Source of the DNA: DASYQV01 sp036005125
Lineage (GTDB): Bacteria > Acidobacteriota > Vicinamibacteria > Vicinamibacterales > UBA2999
DNA: 42,108 nucleotides
Assembly (NCBI GenBank): GCA_036005125.1
Contig: DASYQV010000176.1
Span: 1-42,108, forward strand
Direction of reading: 5' to 3'
This document shows positions 1 to 9,582 of the stretch, piece after piece. Each line of letters starts with the position of its first letter. Position 1 is the first letter of the stretch. Below the pieces are notes generated by a model. It made no database searches. It was not told the origin of the DNA and was given only the letters and a program-made list of their open reading frames with translations. A program made the position numbers and the translations under genes.

Positions 1-3000
1 GATGGGGCCGACGCGGGCACCCGTCTCATCGACACGGTCACCTGCATTGTCAACGAACTGCAATCGCCGCCGCAGCGCGAAACGGAAATCCGCTGCCGCC
101 CGCGTGGTGTCATGTCGATGCAGCGCTTCGTCCGCGTCCTGGCGCGACGCGACCTCGAAACGACGTCCATGGGCGAAGCGCCGTTGAAGCATCGCGGGGT
201 GTATCTCGTCACCGGCGGCCTCGGCGGCCTCGGGTACCTGTTCGCGCGCCACCTCGCCGAGCGTTACCGCGCGCGGCTGGTCCTGAGCGGCCGTTCCGCG
301 CTCGACCGGAAGGCCGAAGACAAGCTCGAACGGCTGCGCGCGCTCGGTGCCGAGGCGATCTACCTGCAGGCGTCCATCGCGGACCACGCCCAGGCGCACG
401 GGCTGATCGAGCAGGCGAAGGCGCGGTTCGGCGCGCTGAACGGCGTGCTCCACTGCGCCGGCGTCAACGGCGACGCGTTGCTGATCCGGAAGAGCCGCGA
501 GAGTTTCCGGCAGGTCCTGGCGCCGAAGGTGCAGGGCACGTGGCACCTGGACCGGCTGACCGCCGCCGAGCCGCTGGACCTGTTCGTGCTGTTCTCGTCG
601 GGCGCCGGCACCTTCGGCAACGCCGGCCAGACCGATTACGCCTATGCGAACGCCTTCATGGACGCCTTCGCCGAGCACCGCGAGCGCGGGCGCGCACGGC
701 ACGAACGCTTCGGCCGGACATTGTCGATCGGCTGGCCGTACTGGCAGGAAGGCGGCATGCAGCTGTCGGCGGCCGACCTGCAGCGCACCGCGGATCGCAC
801 CGGCCTCTGCGCTCTGCCGACGGACATCGGCATCGACTATTGGGAGAAGCTGGTCCGCTCCGACCTGACGCGGGCGCTGGCGCTCTACGGCCATCCCGCG
901 AAGATCGCGGCGCATTGCGGTCCGTCGATCGAGCCCCCGCCGTCCGCGATATCCACGCCGGAGCAGGGGGCGCTGGTCGATCGCGACACGCTGCTGGCGC
1001 TGACCGAGCGCTACCTGTGCGAGCTGGTCCACGCCGAGACGAAGATCCCCGTCGAGCGCATCGACATCGAGGAGCGTTTCGAGGCCTTCGGCTTCGACTC
1101 CATCATGATCGGCCGCTTCAATGGGGCGCTCGAACGCGACCTCGGCGAGCTTCCCAAGACGCTGATGTACGAGTTCGAGACCGTCGCCGAGCTCGCCGCC
1201 TATCTGTGCGACACGACGGCGCCCGCGTTGAGCCGCGTGCTCGCAGGCGGGAGCACGACGAGCGCCGCGCCCGCGGATGACGCACGGGAGCCTTCAGCGC
1301 TTGCCGCCGTCACGGACGTGCAGGCGCACGCGGAGCCGATCGCGATCATCGGCGTGCATGCCAGCTTCCCGCAGGCCGAAGGCCTGGAGGCGTTGTGGGA
1401 GCACCTGCGGTCCGGCCGGGATCTCATCCAGTTGGTCCCGGAGAGCCGCTGGAACCAGGCCGAGTTCTTCGATCCCGATCCGGAGGAGGCGGAACACGGC
1501 AAGATCTACTGCAAGTGGGGCGGCTTCATCGACGACTTCGACAAGTTCGATGCGCCGTTCTTCAACATCCCCGCGCACGAGGCCGACATCCTCGACCCGC
1601 AGGAGCGACGCTTCCTGCAGTCCGCATGGGCGGCGATCGAGGACGCCGGCTACACCCGCGAGCGCCTGAAGCAATGCCATCCGAAGGGCAAGAGCGCCGA
1701 CGTCGGCGTTTTCGTGGGTGTCACGACGAATTCGTACCACCTGCTCGCACCCGAGGCCTGGCAGCGCGGCCAGATGATCACGCCGAGCGCGATGCCCTGG
1801 TCCATCGCGAACCGGGTGTCGTACGCCCTCGATCTCCAGGGACCGAGCCTGCCCGTTGACACCGCGTGCTCCTCCTCGCTCGTCGCGGTACATCTGGCGT
1901 GCGAAAGCCTGCGCCGGCGCGAATGCCAGGTCGCACTGGCCGGTGGCGTCAACCTGTACCTGCATCCCGCCAAATACCAGTCGTTCTGCCGGCGCCGCAT
2001 GCTGGCGCTCGGCGACAGATGCCGCAGCTACGGCGATGGCGACGAGGGGTTCATCCCCGGCGAGGGCGTGGGCACGCTCGTGCTGAAGCCGCTCGGTCTC
2101 GCGGAGCGTGACGGTGATCCCATCTACGGCGTGATCCGCGGAAGCGCCTACGACCACAGCGGCCGTTCCAACGGCTATGCGACCCCGAACCCGAACGCGC
2201 AGGCGCATGTGATCGCGCAGGCGCTCGCGCAGGGCGGTGTCCCGGCCCGTTCCATCGGCTTCATCGAAGGACATGGCACCGGCACCCGGATGGGCGACAG
2301 CCTCGAGATCGCCGCGATCACGCAGGCGTTCTCGCGGCAGACGACGGACAAGCAGTTCTGCGCCATTGCCTCGCTGAAAGCCAACATCGGCCATGCCGAA
2401 TCGGCGACCAGCATCGCCGGCATCGCCAAGATCCTGATGCAGTTCAAGCATCGGCAGATCGCACCCAGCATCCACGCCGACGTCGTGAATCCCGACATCG
2501 AGTTCGCGCGCTCGCCGTGCTTCCTGCAGACTCGTCTCGGCGCATGGGAGGCGCCCGAAGGCCAGCCGCGCCGCGCGCTGATCAATGCCTTCGGCGCGGG
2601 CGGGGTGAACGCCTGCGCGGTGCTCGAGGAATACGTGCCGGCGATGTCTGCCGCGTCGCACGGGCCGGGCGGCCGATGCCTGTTCGTCGTCTCCGCGATG
2701 AACCCCGAGCGGCTGCGTGAATACGTCTTACGCCACGTCGATCATCTGCAGCACCACCCGGATTGCGACATCGCCGCCCTGTGCCGCACCGTGCAGGTGG
2801 GTCGCGAGGCGATGCCGGAGCGGTTGGCGCTGCTTGTCGACGATGCCGTGCAGTTGCGCGAGGCGCTCGAACGCTGGCTCGACGCCAGCCCGCAGGGGGT
2901 CTCCGGACCGGCGCCGCTCTGGCACGGCAGCCTCGATCCGCGCGACGCGACGGGTCCGACAACGCGGCAACAGCGCGAGAAGATGCAGGCGCTGTGCGAG

Positions 3001-4173
3001 GCGCGCGACCTGGCCGGGCTCGCACGGTTCTGGACGCCGGGCGGGAGGGTCGAATGGCCACGCCTCCATGCCGGGGCGCCCGCCATCGCCGCCGGCGTAC
3101 CCGGGTATCCGTTCGCGCGGGAACGGCATTGGGCGGTCGACCCGGGGTCCCCACGGCGCACACCTCCACCCCATCGCGCGGTGCGCGATGGGGACCCCGG
3201 GCCTGCGCCGTGGGGTGGAGGCCCGGGGCAGGCGGACCACAGGCCCGCGACGCCGACGTCGCGCCTGCATCCGCTGATCTCGTACAACGCCTCGACGCTG
3301 GAGCGGGTGCGCTTCGACGCCATGCTCGACCTCGACCAGTACTACTCGCGGGACCACAGGATCCAGGGACGTTCCGTGTTCCCCGGATCCGGCTTCATCG
3401 AAATGGCCTGCGTCGCGGCGACGATCGCCGGACAACGACGCGTGCAGCGGTTGAAGGACATCTTCTGGACACAGCCGCTCGTGCTCGCCGAGTCCTCCCG
3501 GAATCCCAGGATCCAGCTGCTGAACGCCGGCAAGGACGGCACGGGCTTCGTCGTGACGACGCTGGACGACGAGCAGGAAGAAGTCGTGCACTGCGAAGGC
3601 CGCGCGATCTTCCAGAATGGTCACGCTTCCGGACATTCGATGCCGCCGTCACTGCAGGAATGGCGGCAGCGGTGCCGCGATCGACGCGATGGCGCCTTCT
3701 ACTACGAGCTCTTCCGGCGCATGGGGTTCGATTACGGCCCGTCGTTCCGGGTGATCGACGAGGTGGCGACGGGTGACGGCTGCGCCATGGCCCGGCTCGA
3801 GCTGCATGCTGGGCAGGCGCGGGATTTCGAGCAGTACGTTCTGCATCCGTGCCTGATCGACGGCGCATTGCAGACGGTGGTGGCGCTGCTGGCCTCGGGC
3901 GACCGTGGCGTGCCGCACCTGCCGTTCGCGATCGACGAGATCGAGAGCCTCGGCGGGCTGGCTCAGCGTTGCCACGTCCTCGCCGAGCGTGTGGGCGGCG
4001 CGCGCGATCCGCACACGGGCACCCTCCAGTTCAACATCGACATCGTGAGCGACAGCGGCGAGCCGCTCGTGAAGATCACCAACTTCTACGTCCGCGCCCA
4101 GCTGGCGCCGGACGTGGTGGTGAACCACGCGCGGGACGCCAGCGACCGGCTTTGCCTGGCGACGAGTGTATGA
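1..4173 (+). CDS. Trans-AT polyketide synthase, (KR)-ACP-KS-DH, 5' end missing
   Basis: The frame is open from base 1, so the N-terminus lies outside the window; the first ATG at 112 is inside the KR domain and is not a credible start. Domains by base: end of the KR structural half (1-180); KR catalytic half (about 190-890, nucleotide motif GGLGGLG, FSSGAGTFGNAGQTDYAYAN with Ser/Tyr/Asn); ACP (about 990-1210, GFDS); KS (about 1330-2620) with DTACSSS, EGHGTGT and KANIGHAESA, so Cys-His-His complete; DH (about 3270-4120) with HRIQGRSVFPG and the Asp/Gln motif DGALQ. There is no AT domain, as expected for the trans-AT type. The protein stops after the DH and the next gene starts with another DH, so one module is split over two proteins. 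An in-frame palindromic insert lies in the KS-DH linker (3141-3228). It ends in an ATGA overlap with the next gene. Confidence 0.95.
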   Translation, partial: DGADAGTRLIDTVTCIVNELQSPPQRETEIRCRPRGVMSMQRFVRVLARRDLETTSMGEAPLKHRGVYLVTGGLGGLGYLFARHLAERYRARLVLSGRSALDRKAEDKLERLRALGAEAIYLQASIADHAQAHGLIEQAKARFGALNGVLHCAGVNGDALLIRKSRESFRQVLAPKVQGTWHLDRLTAAEPLDLFVLFSSGAGTFGNAGQTDYAYANAFMDAFAEHRERGRARHERFGRTLSIGWPYWQEGGMQLSAADLQRTADRTGLCALPTDIGIDYWEKLVRSDLTRALALYGHPAKIAAHCGPSIEPPPSAISTPEQGALVDRDTLLALTERYLCELVHAETKIPVERIDIEERFEAFGFDSIMIGRFNGALERDLGELPKTLMYEFETVAELAAYLCDTTAPALSRVLAGGSTTSAAPADDAREPSALAAVTDVQAHAEPIAIIGVHASFPQAEGLEALWEHLRSGRDLIQLVPESRWNQAEFFDPDPEEAEHGKIYCKWGGFIDDFDKFDAPFFNIPAHEADILDPQERRFLQSAWAAIEDAGYTRERLKQCHPKGKSADVGVFVGVTTNSYHLLAPEAWQRGQMITPSAMPWSIANRVSYALDLQGPSLPVDTACSSSLVAVHLACESLRRRECQVALAGGVNLYLHPAKYQSFCRRRMLALGDRCRSYGDGDEGFIPGEGVGTLVLKPLGLAERDGDPIYGVIRGSAYDHSGRSNGYATPNPNAQAHVIAQALAQGGVPARSIGFIEGHGTGTRMGDSLEIAAITQAFSRQTTDKQFCAIASLKANIGHAESATSIAGIAKILMQFKHRQIAPSIHADVVNPDIEFARSPCFLQTRLGAWEAPEGQPRRALINAFGAGGVNACAVLEEYVPAMSAASHGPGGRCLFVVSAMNPERLREYVLRHVDHLQHHPDCDIAALCRTVQVGREAMPERLALLVDDAVQLREALERWLDASPQGVSGPAPLWHGSLDPRDATGPTTRQQREKMQALCEARDLAGLARFWTPGGRVEWPRLHAGAPAIAAGVPGYPFARERHWAVDPGSPRRTPPPHRAVRDGDPGPAPWGGGPGQADHRPATPTSRLHPLISYNASTLERVRFDAMLDLDQYYSRDHRIQGRSVFPGSGFIEMACVAATIAGQRRVQRLKDIFWTQPLVLAESSRNPRIQLLNAGKDGTGFVVTTLDDEQEEVVHCEGRAIFQNGHASGHSMPPSLQEWRQRCRDRRDGAFYYELFRRMGFDYGPSFRVIDEVATGDGCAMARLELHAGQARDFEQYVLHPCLIDGALQTVVALLASGDRGVPHLPFAIDEIESLGGLAQRCHVLAERVGGARDPHTGTLQFNIDIVSDSGEPLVKITNFYVRAQLAPDVVVNHARDASDRLCLATSV
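3141..3228. repeat. In-frame complex palindromic insert in the KS-DH linker
   Basis: Four perfect inverted-repeat pairs are interleaved here: CCCGGGGTCCCC 3141-3152 with 3190-3201; CCCCACGGCGCA 3149-3160 with 3204-3215; CCTCCACCCC 3163-3172 with 3212-3221; CCCCATCGCGC 3169-3179 with 3183-3193. They cannot all pair at once, so alternative folds exist. The segment is translated in frame as a Pro/Gly/Arg-rich stretch just before the DH domain, where PKS linkers tolerate length changes. It looks like a REP-like palindromic element that landed in coding sequence and kept the frame. Origin is inference. Confidence 0.7.
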
Positions 4174-7100
4174 AGACGACGGCTTCAATGCACGCGAACC
4201 ACAACTATCCCGTCGGCGAGTTCCGCTCGGTGTTCGACGGCCGGGAGCCGTTCCTCGCCGACCATGTCATTCAGGGACAGAAGATGCTGCCGGGCATGGC
4301 CTACCTCGAGATCGCCCGCGCCGCCGTCGCGGCGTCGATCCCGGTGGACGAGGAGGCCATGCTGGTGCTGAGCGACAGCGTCTTCGTCGACACGCTGACA
4401 GTCAAAGACAGCAGGACCGTGGTGACCCGAGTCTACCCCGGGGCGGCCGGCCAGTTCGGCGTCGAAGTGAGCACCGATCAGGGCGTGCATTTCCAGACCC
4501 GGGTGTCGGTGCAGAAGCGCTCCGAGTACCTCGCCGCCAGGAGCTACGGCGCCGAGCTGGACATCGCCGGGCTCCGCCGCACGTGCACGCTCCCGGGGCC
4601 GGGCAAGTCGGCGTTCTACCAGATCTTCAGGAATCGCGGCGTGGAGCTCGGTCCTTCGCATCGCGGCGTCGATGAGATCCTGCTGGACGGCAAGAACCAG
4701 GGGTTGGCGACGATCCGCCTGCCGGGTTCGTCCGCGCGTGGCATGGCGATGGACCCGGGCGCGCTCGACAGCATCATCCAGAGCGGCATCGCGCTGGTCG
4801 ACAATCCGGAGGCCAATGTCGTGCCCTTTGCCGTCACCAGCACGCTGGTCGTCGACGATCTCGCCGACACGATGTACGTGCACATCCGGCAGCGTGCCGA
4901 CGGGATGCATTACGTCGCCGCCGACGAGAACGGCAGGGTCCGCGTGATCATCGAGGGCTTCCAGACCCGCGAGATCGCCCTGAACGCGAAGCAGGATCGT
5001 CTGAGCTTCTACCGGCCGGTCTGGAAGACCATCACGCCGCCGCCCGTCGACGACCGTATCGTCCGCGTCGTAGAAGGCGGCGCGGAGGCCGGCGAGGATT
5101 ACATCGAAACGACGAAGGCCGTGCTGTCGGCCGCGAAGGCGCTGGCCCGGGACAAGGGCACGCGCAGCCTCCTCGAGTTGCGCGCGCGGGAACGGAACGG
5201 GACCGCGCGTGGTCTCTGGGCCGCGCTGAAGACGCTCTCACTGGAGCAGCCGCACATCGACTTCCGGCTGAAGATCGGAAGCGAGCCCGTGACGCTGGAC
5301 CATCAGGACGCGGATGCGGACATCGGCGGCGAGTTCGTGTGGAAGGACGGGCACACGGTACTGATCAGCGGCGGCCTCGGCGCGCTCGGCCTCCTGGTCG
5401 CCGGCGACATTGCCGCGCGCACCACGGGCAGCACGCTGATCCTGCTCGGACGGCGCACGCCGAACGCGGAGGACGCGACGCGGATGGACGCGCTCCGGCG
5501 TTCCGGCGCGGAAGTGGTGTATCGCCAGTGCGACGTCGCCAGGTTCGAGGACGTGGAGAAGGTCATCGCCGAACATCCCGGGATCCAGGTCGTCGTGCAT
5601 GCGGCGGGTGTAATCGACGACGCGCTCGCGAGCCAGAAGACGGAAGAAGCCATCGAGAAGGTGCTCGCGCCGAAAGTGCTGGGCGTCGCCAACCTCGACC
5701 GGGCCACCGCGGCTTGTCCGATCGAGCTGTTCGTCGCTTTCTCGTCGGTCGCCGGCGCGCTCGGCAACGTCGGGCAGTTCGACTACGCCGCCGCGAACGG
5801 CTACATGGACGCCTACGTCGAGGATCGCGCCGCGCGCGTCCTCGCGGGCCACGCGCGCGGTCGCACGATCGGGATCAATTGGCCGCTGTGGGCGGAAGGG
5901 GCGATGCCGATCGACGCGGCGGGCCGCGAGCGTCTGGCCCGGAGCTACGCGATCAAGCCGCTGCCGACCGACGAAGGCCTGAAGGCCCTGCGCCTGGCGA
6001 TCGCCTCACCGCATGGCCAGTTGCTGCCTCTTTACGGTCAGAAGCAGGCGCATGCCGCGCTGTTCGCGCCGCCGAAGGCCGCCGTGACGGAAGTCCGGCC
6101 GCGCCCGCCGGCGGTCGAGCTCGACAAGCTGCAGCGCGAGATCCTGCAGGAGATGCGCATGCAGGCGGCGCAGCACCTGAAGATGAAGCCGAACCAGATC
6201 AACGACACGGAGGATTGGATCAACTTCGGCTTCGACTCGATCCTCATCTCGAGCTTCGTGTCCCACCTGAACCACGTCTTCGACGTGAACCTGATGCCGA
6301 CGGCGATGTTCGAGGCATCCAACCTGCTGCGTTTCAGCCGGTTCCTCGCCGAGAACCATGCCGAGGAGATGACGCGGAAACTGGCGCTGCGCGCGTCGAC
6401 GGCGGCGGTCGCCCCGGCGAAGCCGGTGGCGCGTGAGCCCATCGCCGCCGCCGGCGAGGCCTCGGTCACGCAATTCGCGCGTAAGTTCCGCGAGGCCTAC
6501 CGGAACCGCGCCCGCTATCGCGACGAAGACATCGCCGTGATCGGCATGAGTTGCCGGATCGCGGGTGCGAACACGCCCGACGAGTTCTGGCGGATGCTGG
6601 AGGGCGAGCGCGACATGATCCGCGAGATCCCGGCCGAGCGCTGGGACTGGCGGGACTATCCCGGCGTGAGCAAGTGGGGCTCCTTCATCGACGGCATCGA
6701 CGAGTTCGATCCGCTGTTCTTCGGCATCTCGCCGGCCGAGGCGACGTACATGAGCCCGGAACAGCGGCTGATGATGCAGTCGGTCTGGGAGTGCGTCGAG
6801 GATGCGGGATACGGCGGCGATCGCCTGAAGGGCACCAACACCGGGATCTTCGTCGGCTGCGGTCCGAGCAGCTACACGAGCCTGATGGGCCATGTGCCGA
6901 TCGAGGCGTATTCGGTGACGGGCAACGTGTCCTCGGTCGGCCCGAACCGCATCAGCTACTACATGGACTGGCACGGCCCCAGCAACCCGATCGACACCGC
7001 CTGCAGCAGCTCTCTGGTCGCGGTGCATCGAGCGATCGAGGCGATCCGTTCGGGCCATTGCGACGCGGCCGTCGTCGGCGGCGTCAACGCGCTGCTGGCC

Positions 7101-8246
7101 CCCGACGTGTACGTGAGCTTCACCAAGTCCGGCATGTTGTGTGAGGACGGCCGCTGCAAGACGTTCTCCGACAAGGCGAACGGATACGTGCGGGGCGAGG
7201 GCGTCGGCATGCTGATGCTCAAGCCGCTCGGGGCCGCGCGACGCGGACGCGACGACATCTATGCGGTGATCAAGGGCGCGGCCGAGAACCACGGCGGGCG
7301 CACGACCTCGCTCACGGCGCCGAACCCCAACGCGCAGGCGGCGGTGATCCGGCGTGCGGTGGCCGATGCGGGTATCGACTTCCGCCGCGTCGGCTACATC
7401 GAGTGCCACGGCACGGGTACGGCGCTGGGCGATCCGGTCGAGATCAGCGGCTTGAAAACGGTCGCGAAGGAGCTCCTCGACGCCGATGCCGCGGCCGGGA
7501 AGGAGGCGACCGACCCCTGCTATCTCGGCAGCATCAAGTCCAACATCGGGCACCTCGAATACGGCGCGGGCGTGGTCGGCCTGATGAAGGTGATCCTGCA
7601 GATCCGCCACAAGAGAATCGCGCGCAGCCTGCACTGCGACACGATCAGCCCGCTCATCGATCTCACGCGCACGCGGTACCGGATCGCGCAGCAGGCCTGC
7701 GATTGGGACGTCGTGCCCGGCCAGACCCGCATCGGTGGCGTCAGCAGCTTCGGCTTCGGCGGCGCGAATGCGCACGTCATCGTCGAGGAATACCTCGAAC
7801 GCGACACCGGCGGCGCGGCCGATGCCACGGAAACCCCCCAGTTGCTGGTGTTCTCCGCGCGGACTGCCGACAGCTTGTACGCGACCCTCGGGGCGTACCC
7901 GGAGCTCCTGTCGAGGACCGACCGAAGCCCCGTGACGCTGAAGCGGATCGCCTACACGCTGCAGGTCGGCCGGAGCGAGATGCAGGAGCGGGTCGCGTTC
8001 GTCGCCCGCTCCATCGACGAGTGGAGCGGGCTCGTCGAAGGACTGCTGGCCGCGAAGGACGACTTCTATCACCGGAAGGTGTTCCGCGGCTCGGTCAAGG
8101 GCGGCACGGGCGCCGCGCTCGATCTCGGCGACACGCAGGCGGGGCAGGAATTCATGCGCCGCCTCGTCGAGACCGGCGAGCTCGAGAAGATCGCCGAGTT
8201 GTGGGTCAAGGGCGCGAAGTTGGACTGGCAGCTGCTGCGCCCCTAG
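4170..8246 (+). CDS. Trans-AT polyketide synthase, DH-KR-ACP-KS
   Basis: The start is the ATG overlapping the stop of the previous PKS gene (ATGA), which gives 1358 residues. Domains by base: DH (about 4200-4980) with HVIQGQKMLPG and the Asp/Gln motif LDSIIQ, so both catalytic residues are present; KR structural part (about 5000-5330) and catalytic part (about 5340-6000) with GGLGALG, Ser/Tyr/Asn, and HAAGVIDD, which resembles the LDD signature of B-type ketoreductases; ACP (about 6120-6360, GFDS); KS (about 6530-7780) with DTACSSS, ECHGTGT and KSNIGHLEYG. It ends after the post-KS linker with no ACP. The ACP for this last KS is most likely the one at the start of the giant PKS gene downstream, on the far side of the beta-branching cassette. 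No methyltransferase or ER domain is present. Confidence 0.95.
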   Translation: MKTTASMHANHNYPVGEFRSVFDGREPFLADHVIQGQKMLPGMAYLEIARAAVAASIPVDEEAMLVLSDSVFVDTLTVKDSRTVVTRVYPGAAGQFGVEVSTDQGVHFQTRVSVQKRSEYLAARSYGAELDIAGLRRTCTLPGPGKSAFYQIFRNRGVELGPSHRGVDEILLDGKNQGLATIRLPGSSARGMAMDPGALDSIIQSGIALVDNPEANVVPFAVTSTLVVDDLADTMYVHIRQRADGMHYVAADENGRVRVIIEGFQTREIALNAKQDRLSFYRPVWKTITPPPVDDRIVRVVEGGAEAGEDYIETTKAVLSAAKALARDKGTRSLLELRARERNGTARGLWAALKTLSLEQPHIDFRLKIGSEPVTLDHQDADADIGGEFVWKDGHTVLISGGLGALGLLVAGDIAARTTGSTLILLGRRTPNAEDATRMDALRRSGAEVVYRQCDVARFEDVEKVIAEHPGIQVVVHAAGVIDDALASQKTEEAIEKVLAPKVLGVANLDRATAACPIELFVAFSSVAGALGNVGQFDYAAANGYMDAYVEDRAARVLAGHARGRTIGINWPLWAEGAMPIDAAGRERLARSYAIKPLPTDEGLKALRLAIASPHGQLLPLYGQKQAHAALFAPPKAAVTEVRPRPPAVELDKLQREILQEMRMQAAQHLKMKPNQINDTEDWINFGFDSILISSFVSHLNHVFDVNLMPTAMFEASNLLRFSRFLAENHAEEMTRKLALRASTAAVAPAKPVAREPIAAAGEASVTQFARKFREAYRNRARYRDEDIAVIGMSCRIAGANTPDEFWRMLEGERDMIREIPAERWDWRDYPGVSKWGSFIDGIDEFDPLFFGISPAEATYMSPEQRLMMQSVWECVEDAGYGGDRLKGTNTGIFVGCGPSSYTSLMGHVPIEAYSVTGNVSSVGPNRISYYMDWHGPSNPIDTACSSSLVAVHRAIEAIRSGHCDAAVVGGVNALLAPDVYVSFTKSGMLCEDGRCKTFSDKANGYVRGEGVGMLMLKPLGAARRGRDDIYAVIKGAAENHGGRTTSLTAPNPNAQAAVIRRAVADAGIDFRRVGYIECHGTGTALGDPVEISGLKTVAKELLDADAAAGKEATDPCYLGSIKSNIGHLEYGAGVVGLMKVILQIRHKRIARSLHCDTISPLIDLTRTRYRIAQQACDWDVVPGQTRIGGVSSFGFGGANAHVIVEEYLERDTGGAADATETPQLLVFSARTADSLYATLGAYPELLSRTDRSPVTLKRIAYTLQVGRSEMQERVAFVARSIDEWSGLVEGLLAAKDDFYHRKVFRGSVKGGTGAALDLGDTQAGQEFMRRLVETGELEKIAELWVKGAKLDWQLLRP

Positions 8247-8253
8247 CGGCTTC

Positions 8254-8305
8254 GTAGGCCGCAACTCTAGTTGCGGCACGCGCCGGGTCTGAAGACCCGG
8301 CCTAC
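8254..8305. repeat. GTAG-headed palindromic pair (BIME-like), copy 1
   Basis: Two hairpins face each other with GTAG at both outer ends: GTAG, then GCCGCAAC/GTTGCGGC, then GCCGGGTC/GACCCGGC and CTAC. It fills the gap between the second PKS gene and the HMGS gene. The pattern matches REP/BIME elements headed by GTAG, known from Xanthomonadales relatives; the family assignment is from memory. Confidence 0.8.
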
Positions 8306-8322
8306 GTCTGTGGAGAAAAAGA

Positions 8323-9582
8323 ATGAGAGCAGTTGGCATTGAAGCGATGAACGTCTTCGCGGGCACGGCCTTCCTGGACGTGAGGAAACTGGCGGAGCAT
8401 CGCCGGCTCGACACGACGCGGTTCGAGAACCTTCTGATGAAGGAGAAGACCGTGGCGTTGCCGTACGAAGACCCGATCACGTTCGCGATCAACGCCGCCA
8501 AGCCCATCATCGACGCGCTCCGCCCCGAGGAGCGGGACCGCATCGAGATGGTCATCACCTGCACCGAGTCGGCCTTCGACTTCGGCAAGTCGATGAGCAC
8601 CTATTGCCATTCCCTGCTGGGCCTCAACCGCAACTGCCGCCTGTTCGAGATCAAGAACGCCTGCTACTCGGGTGCCGCCGGCATCCAGATGGCCGTGAAC
8701 TTCGTGCTGTCCCAGGCCTCGCCCGGCGCGAAGGCGCTGGTGATCGCGACCGACATCTCGCGCTTCATGGTGGAGGAGAGCGGCGACGCGCTCACCGCCG
8801 ACTGGTCGTTCGCCGAGCCGAGCAGCGGCTCCGGCGCGGTGGCGATGCTGATCAGCGAACAGCCGTACATCTTCCAGGTCGACGTCGGTGCCAACGGTTA
8901 TTACGGCTATGAGGTCATGGACACCTGCCGGCCGACGGCCGACGGCGACGCGGGCGACTCCGACCTGTCCCTGTTGTCCTACCTCGACTGCTGCGAGAAT
9001 GCATTTCTCGAGTACGCGAAGCGGGTCCCCGACGTCGATTTCACCAGCACGTTCACCTACCTGGCCTACCACTGTCCCTTCGGCGGCATGGTCAAGGGCG
9101 CGCACCGCAACATGATGCGAAAGGTCGCCCGCTTGAAACCGCAGGAGATCGAGGACGACTTCCAGCGCCGCGTGACACCGGGCATGGTCTACTGCCAGCG
9201 CGTCGCCAACATCATGGGCGCGACCATGGCGCTCGCGATCGCCAGCACGATCGACCATGGCGATTTCGAGAGCCCGCGCCGCATCGGCGCGTTCTCCTAC
9301 GGCTCCGGCTGCTGCTCCGAGTTCTTCAGCGGGGTCGTGCGCAAGGAAGGGCAGGAGCGCCTCCGGAAGATGCGGATCAAGGAACACCTCGATCGTCGTA
9401 CCGAGCTGACGATGGACGAGTACGAGCGTCTGCTGGTCGGGAACAACGCCGTCAAGTTCGGCACGCGCAACGTCACGCTCGACGCCGACTTCATTGCCCG
9501 CGCCCGCACCACGATCGGCAAGCCCGTCATGCTCCTGAAGCAGATCAAGGAATTCCACCGCGAATACGAGTGGGTGGGCTGA
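8323..9582 (+). CDS. HMG-CoA-synthase homologue for polyketide beta-branching (HMGS, PksG type)
   Basis: 419 residues. It condenses an acetyl unit on a donor ACP with the beta-keto group of an ACP-bound polyketide, the first step of beta-branch formation. The HMG-CoA synthase triad is visible: Glu in ITCTESAFDFGKS, Cys in KNACYSGAAG, His in AYHCPFGGMVKGAHR. GGAG at 8312-8315 lies seven bases before the ATG and fixes the start. It is the first gene of a four-gene cassette (HMGS, ECH1, ECH2, decarboxylating KS) and overlaps ECH1 by one base (TGATG). A broken paralogue of its N-terminus lies at 39177-39352. The donor ACP that normally accompanies such cassettes is not in the window. Confidence 0.95.
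   Translation: MRAVGIEAMNVFAGTAFLDVRKLAEHRRLDTTRFENLLMKEKTVALPYEDPITFAINAAKPIIDALRPEERDRIEMVITCTESAFDFGKSMSTYCHSLLGLNRNCRLFEIKNACYSGAAGIQMAVNFVLSQASPGAKALVIATDISRFMVEESGDALTADWSFAEPSSGSGAVAMLISEQPYIFQVDVGANGYYGYEVMDTCRPTADGDAGDSDLSLLSYLDCCENAFLEYAKRVPDVDFTSTFTYLAYHCPFGGMVKGAHRNMMRKVARLKPQEIEDDFQRRVTPGMVYCQRVANIMGATMALAIASTIDHGDFESPRRIGAFSYGSGCCSEFFSGVVRKEGQERLRKMRIKEHLDRRTELTMDEYERLLVGNNAVKFGTRNVTLDADFIARARTTIGKPVMLLKQIKEFHREYEWVG

Noticed and set aside
4200..4980. First domain of the second PKS as a pyran synthase
   Set aside because: Pyran synthases lose the Asp of the DxxxQ motif; here Asp and Gln are both present. A special function is kept open only as a finding.
6006..8600. Long - strand frame opposite the second PKS and HMGS start
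   Set aside because: Same GC effect; it crosses a gene border and a palindromic pair without recognisable protein features.
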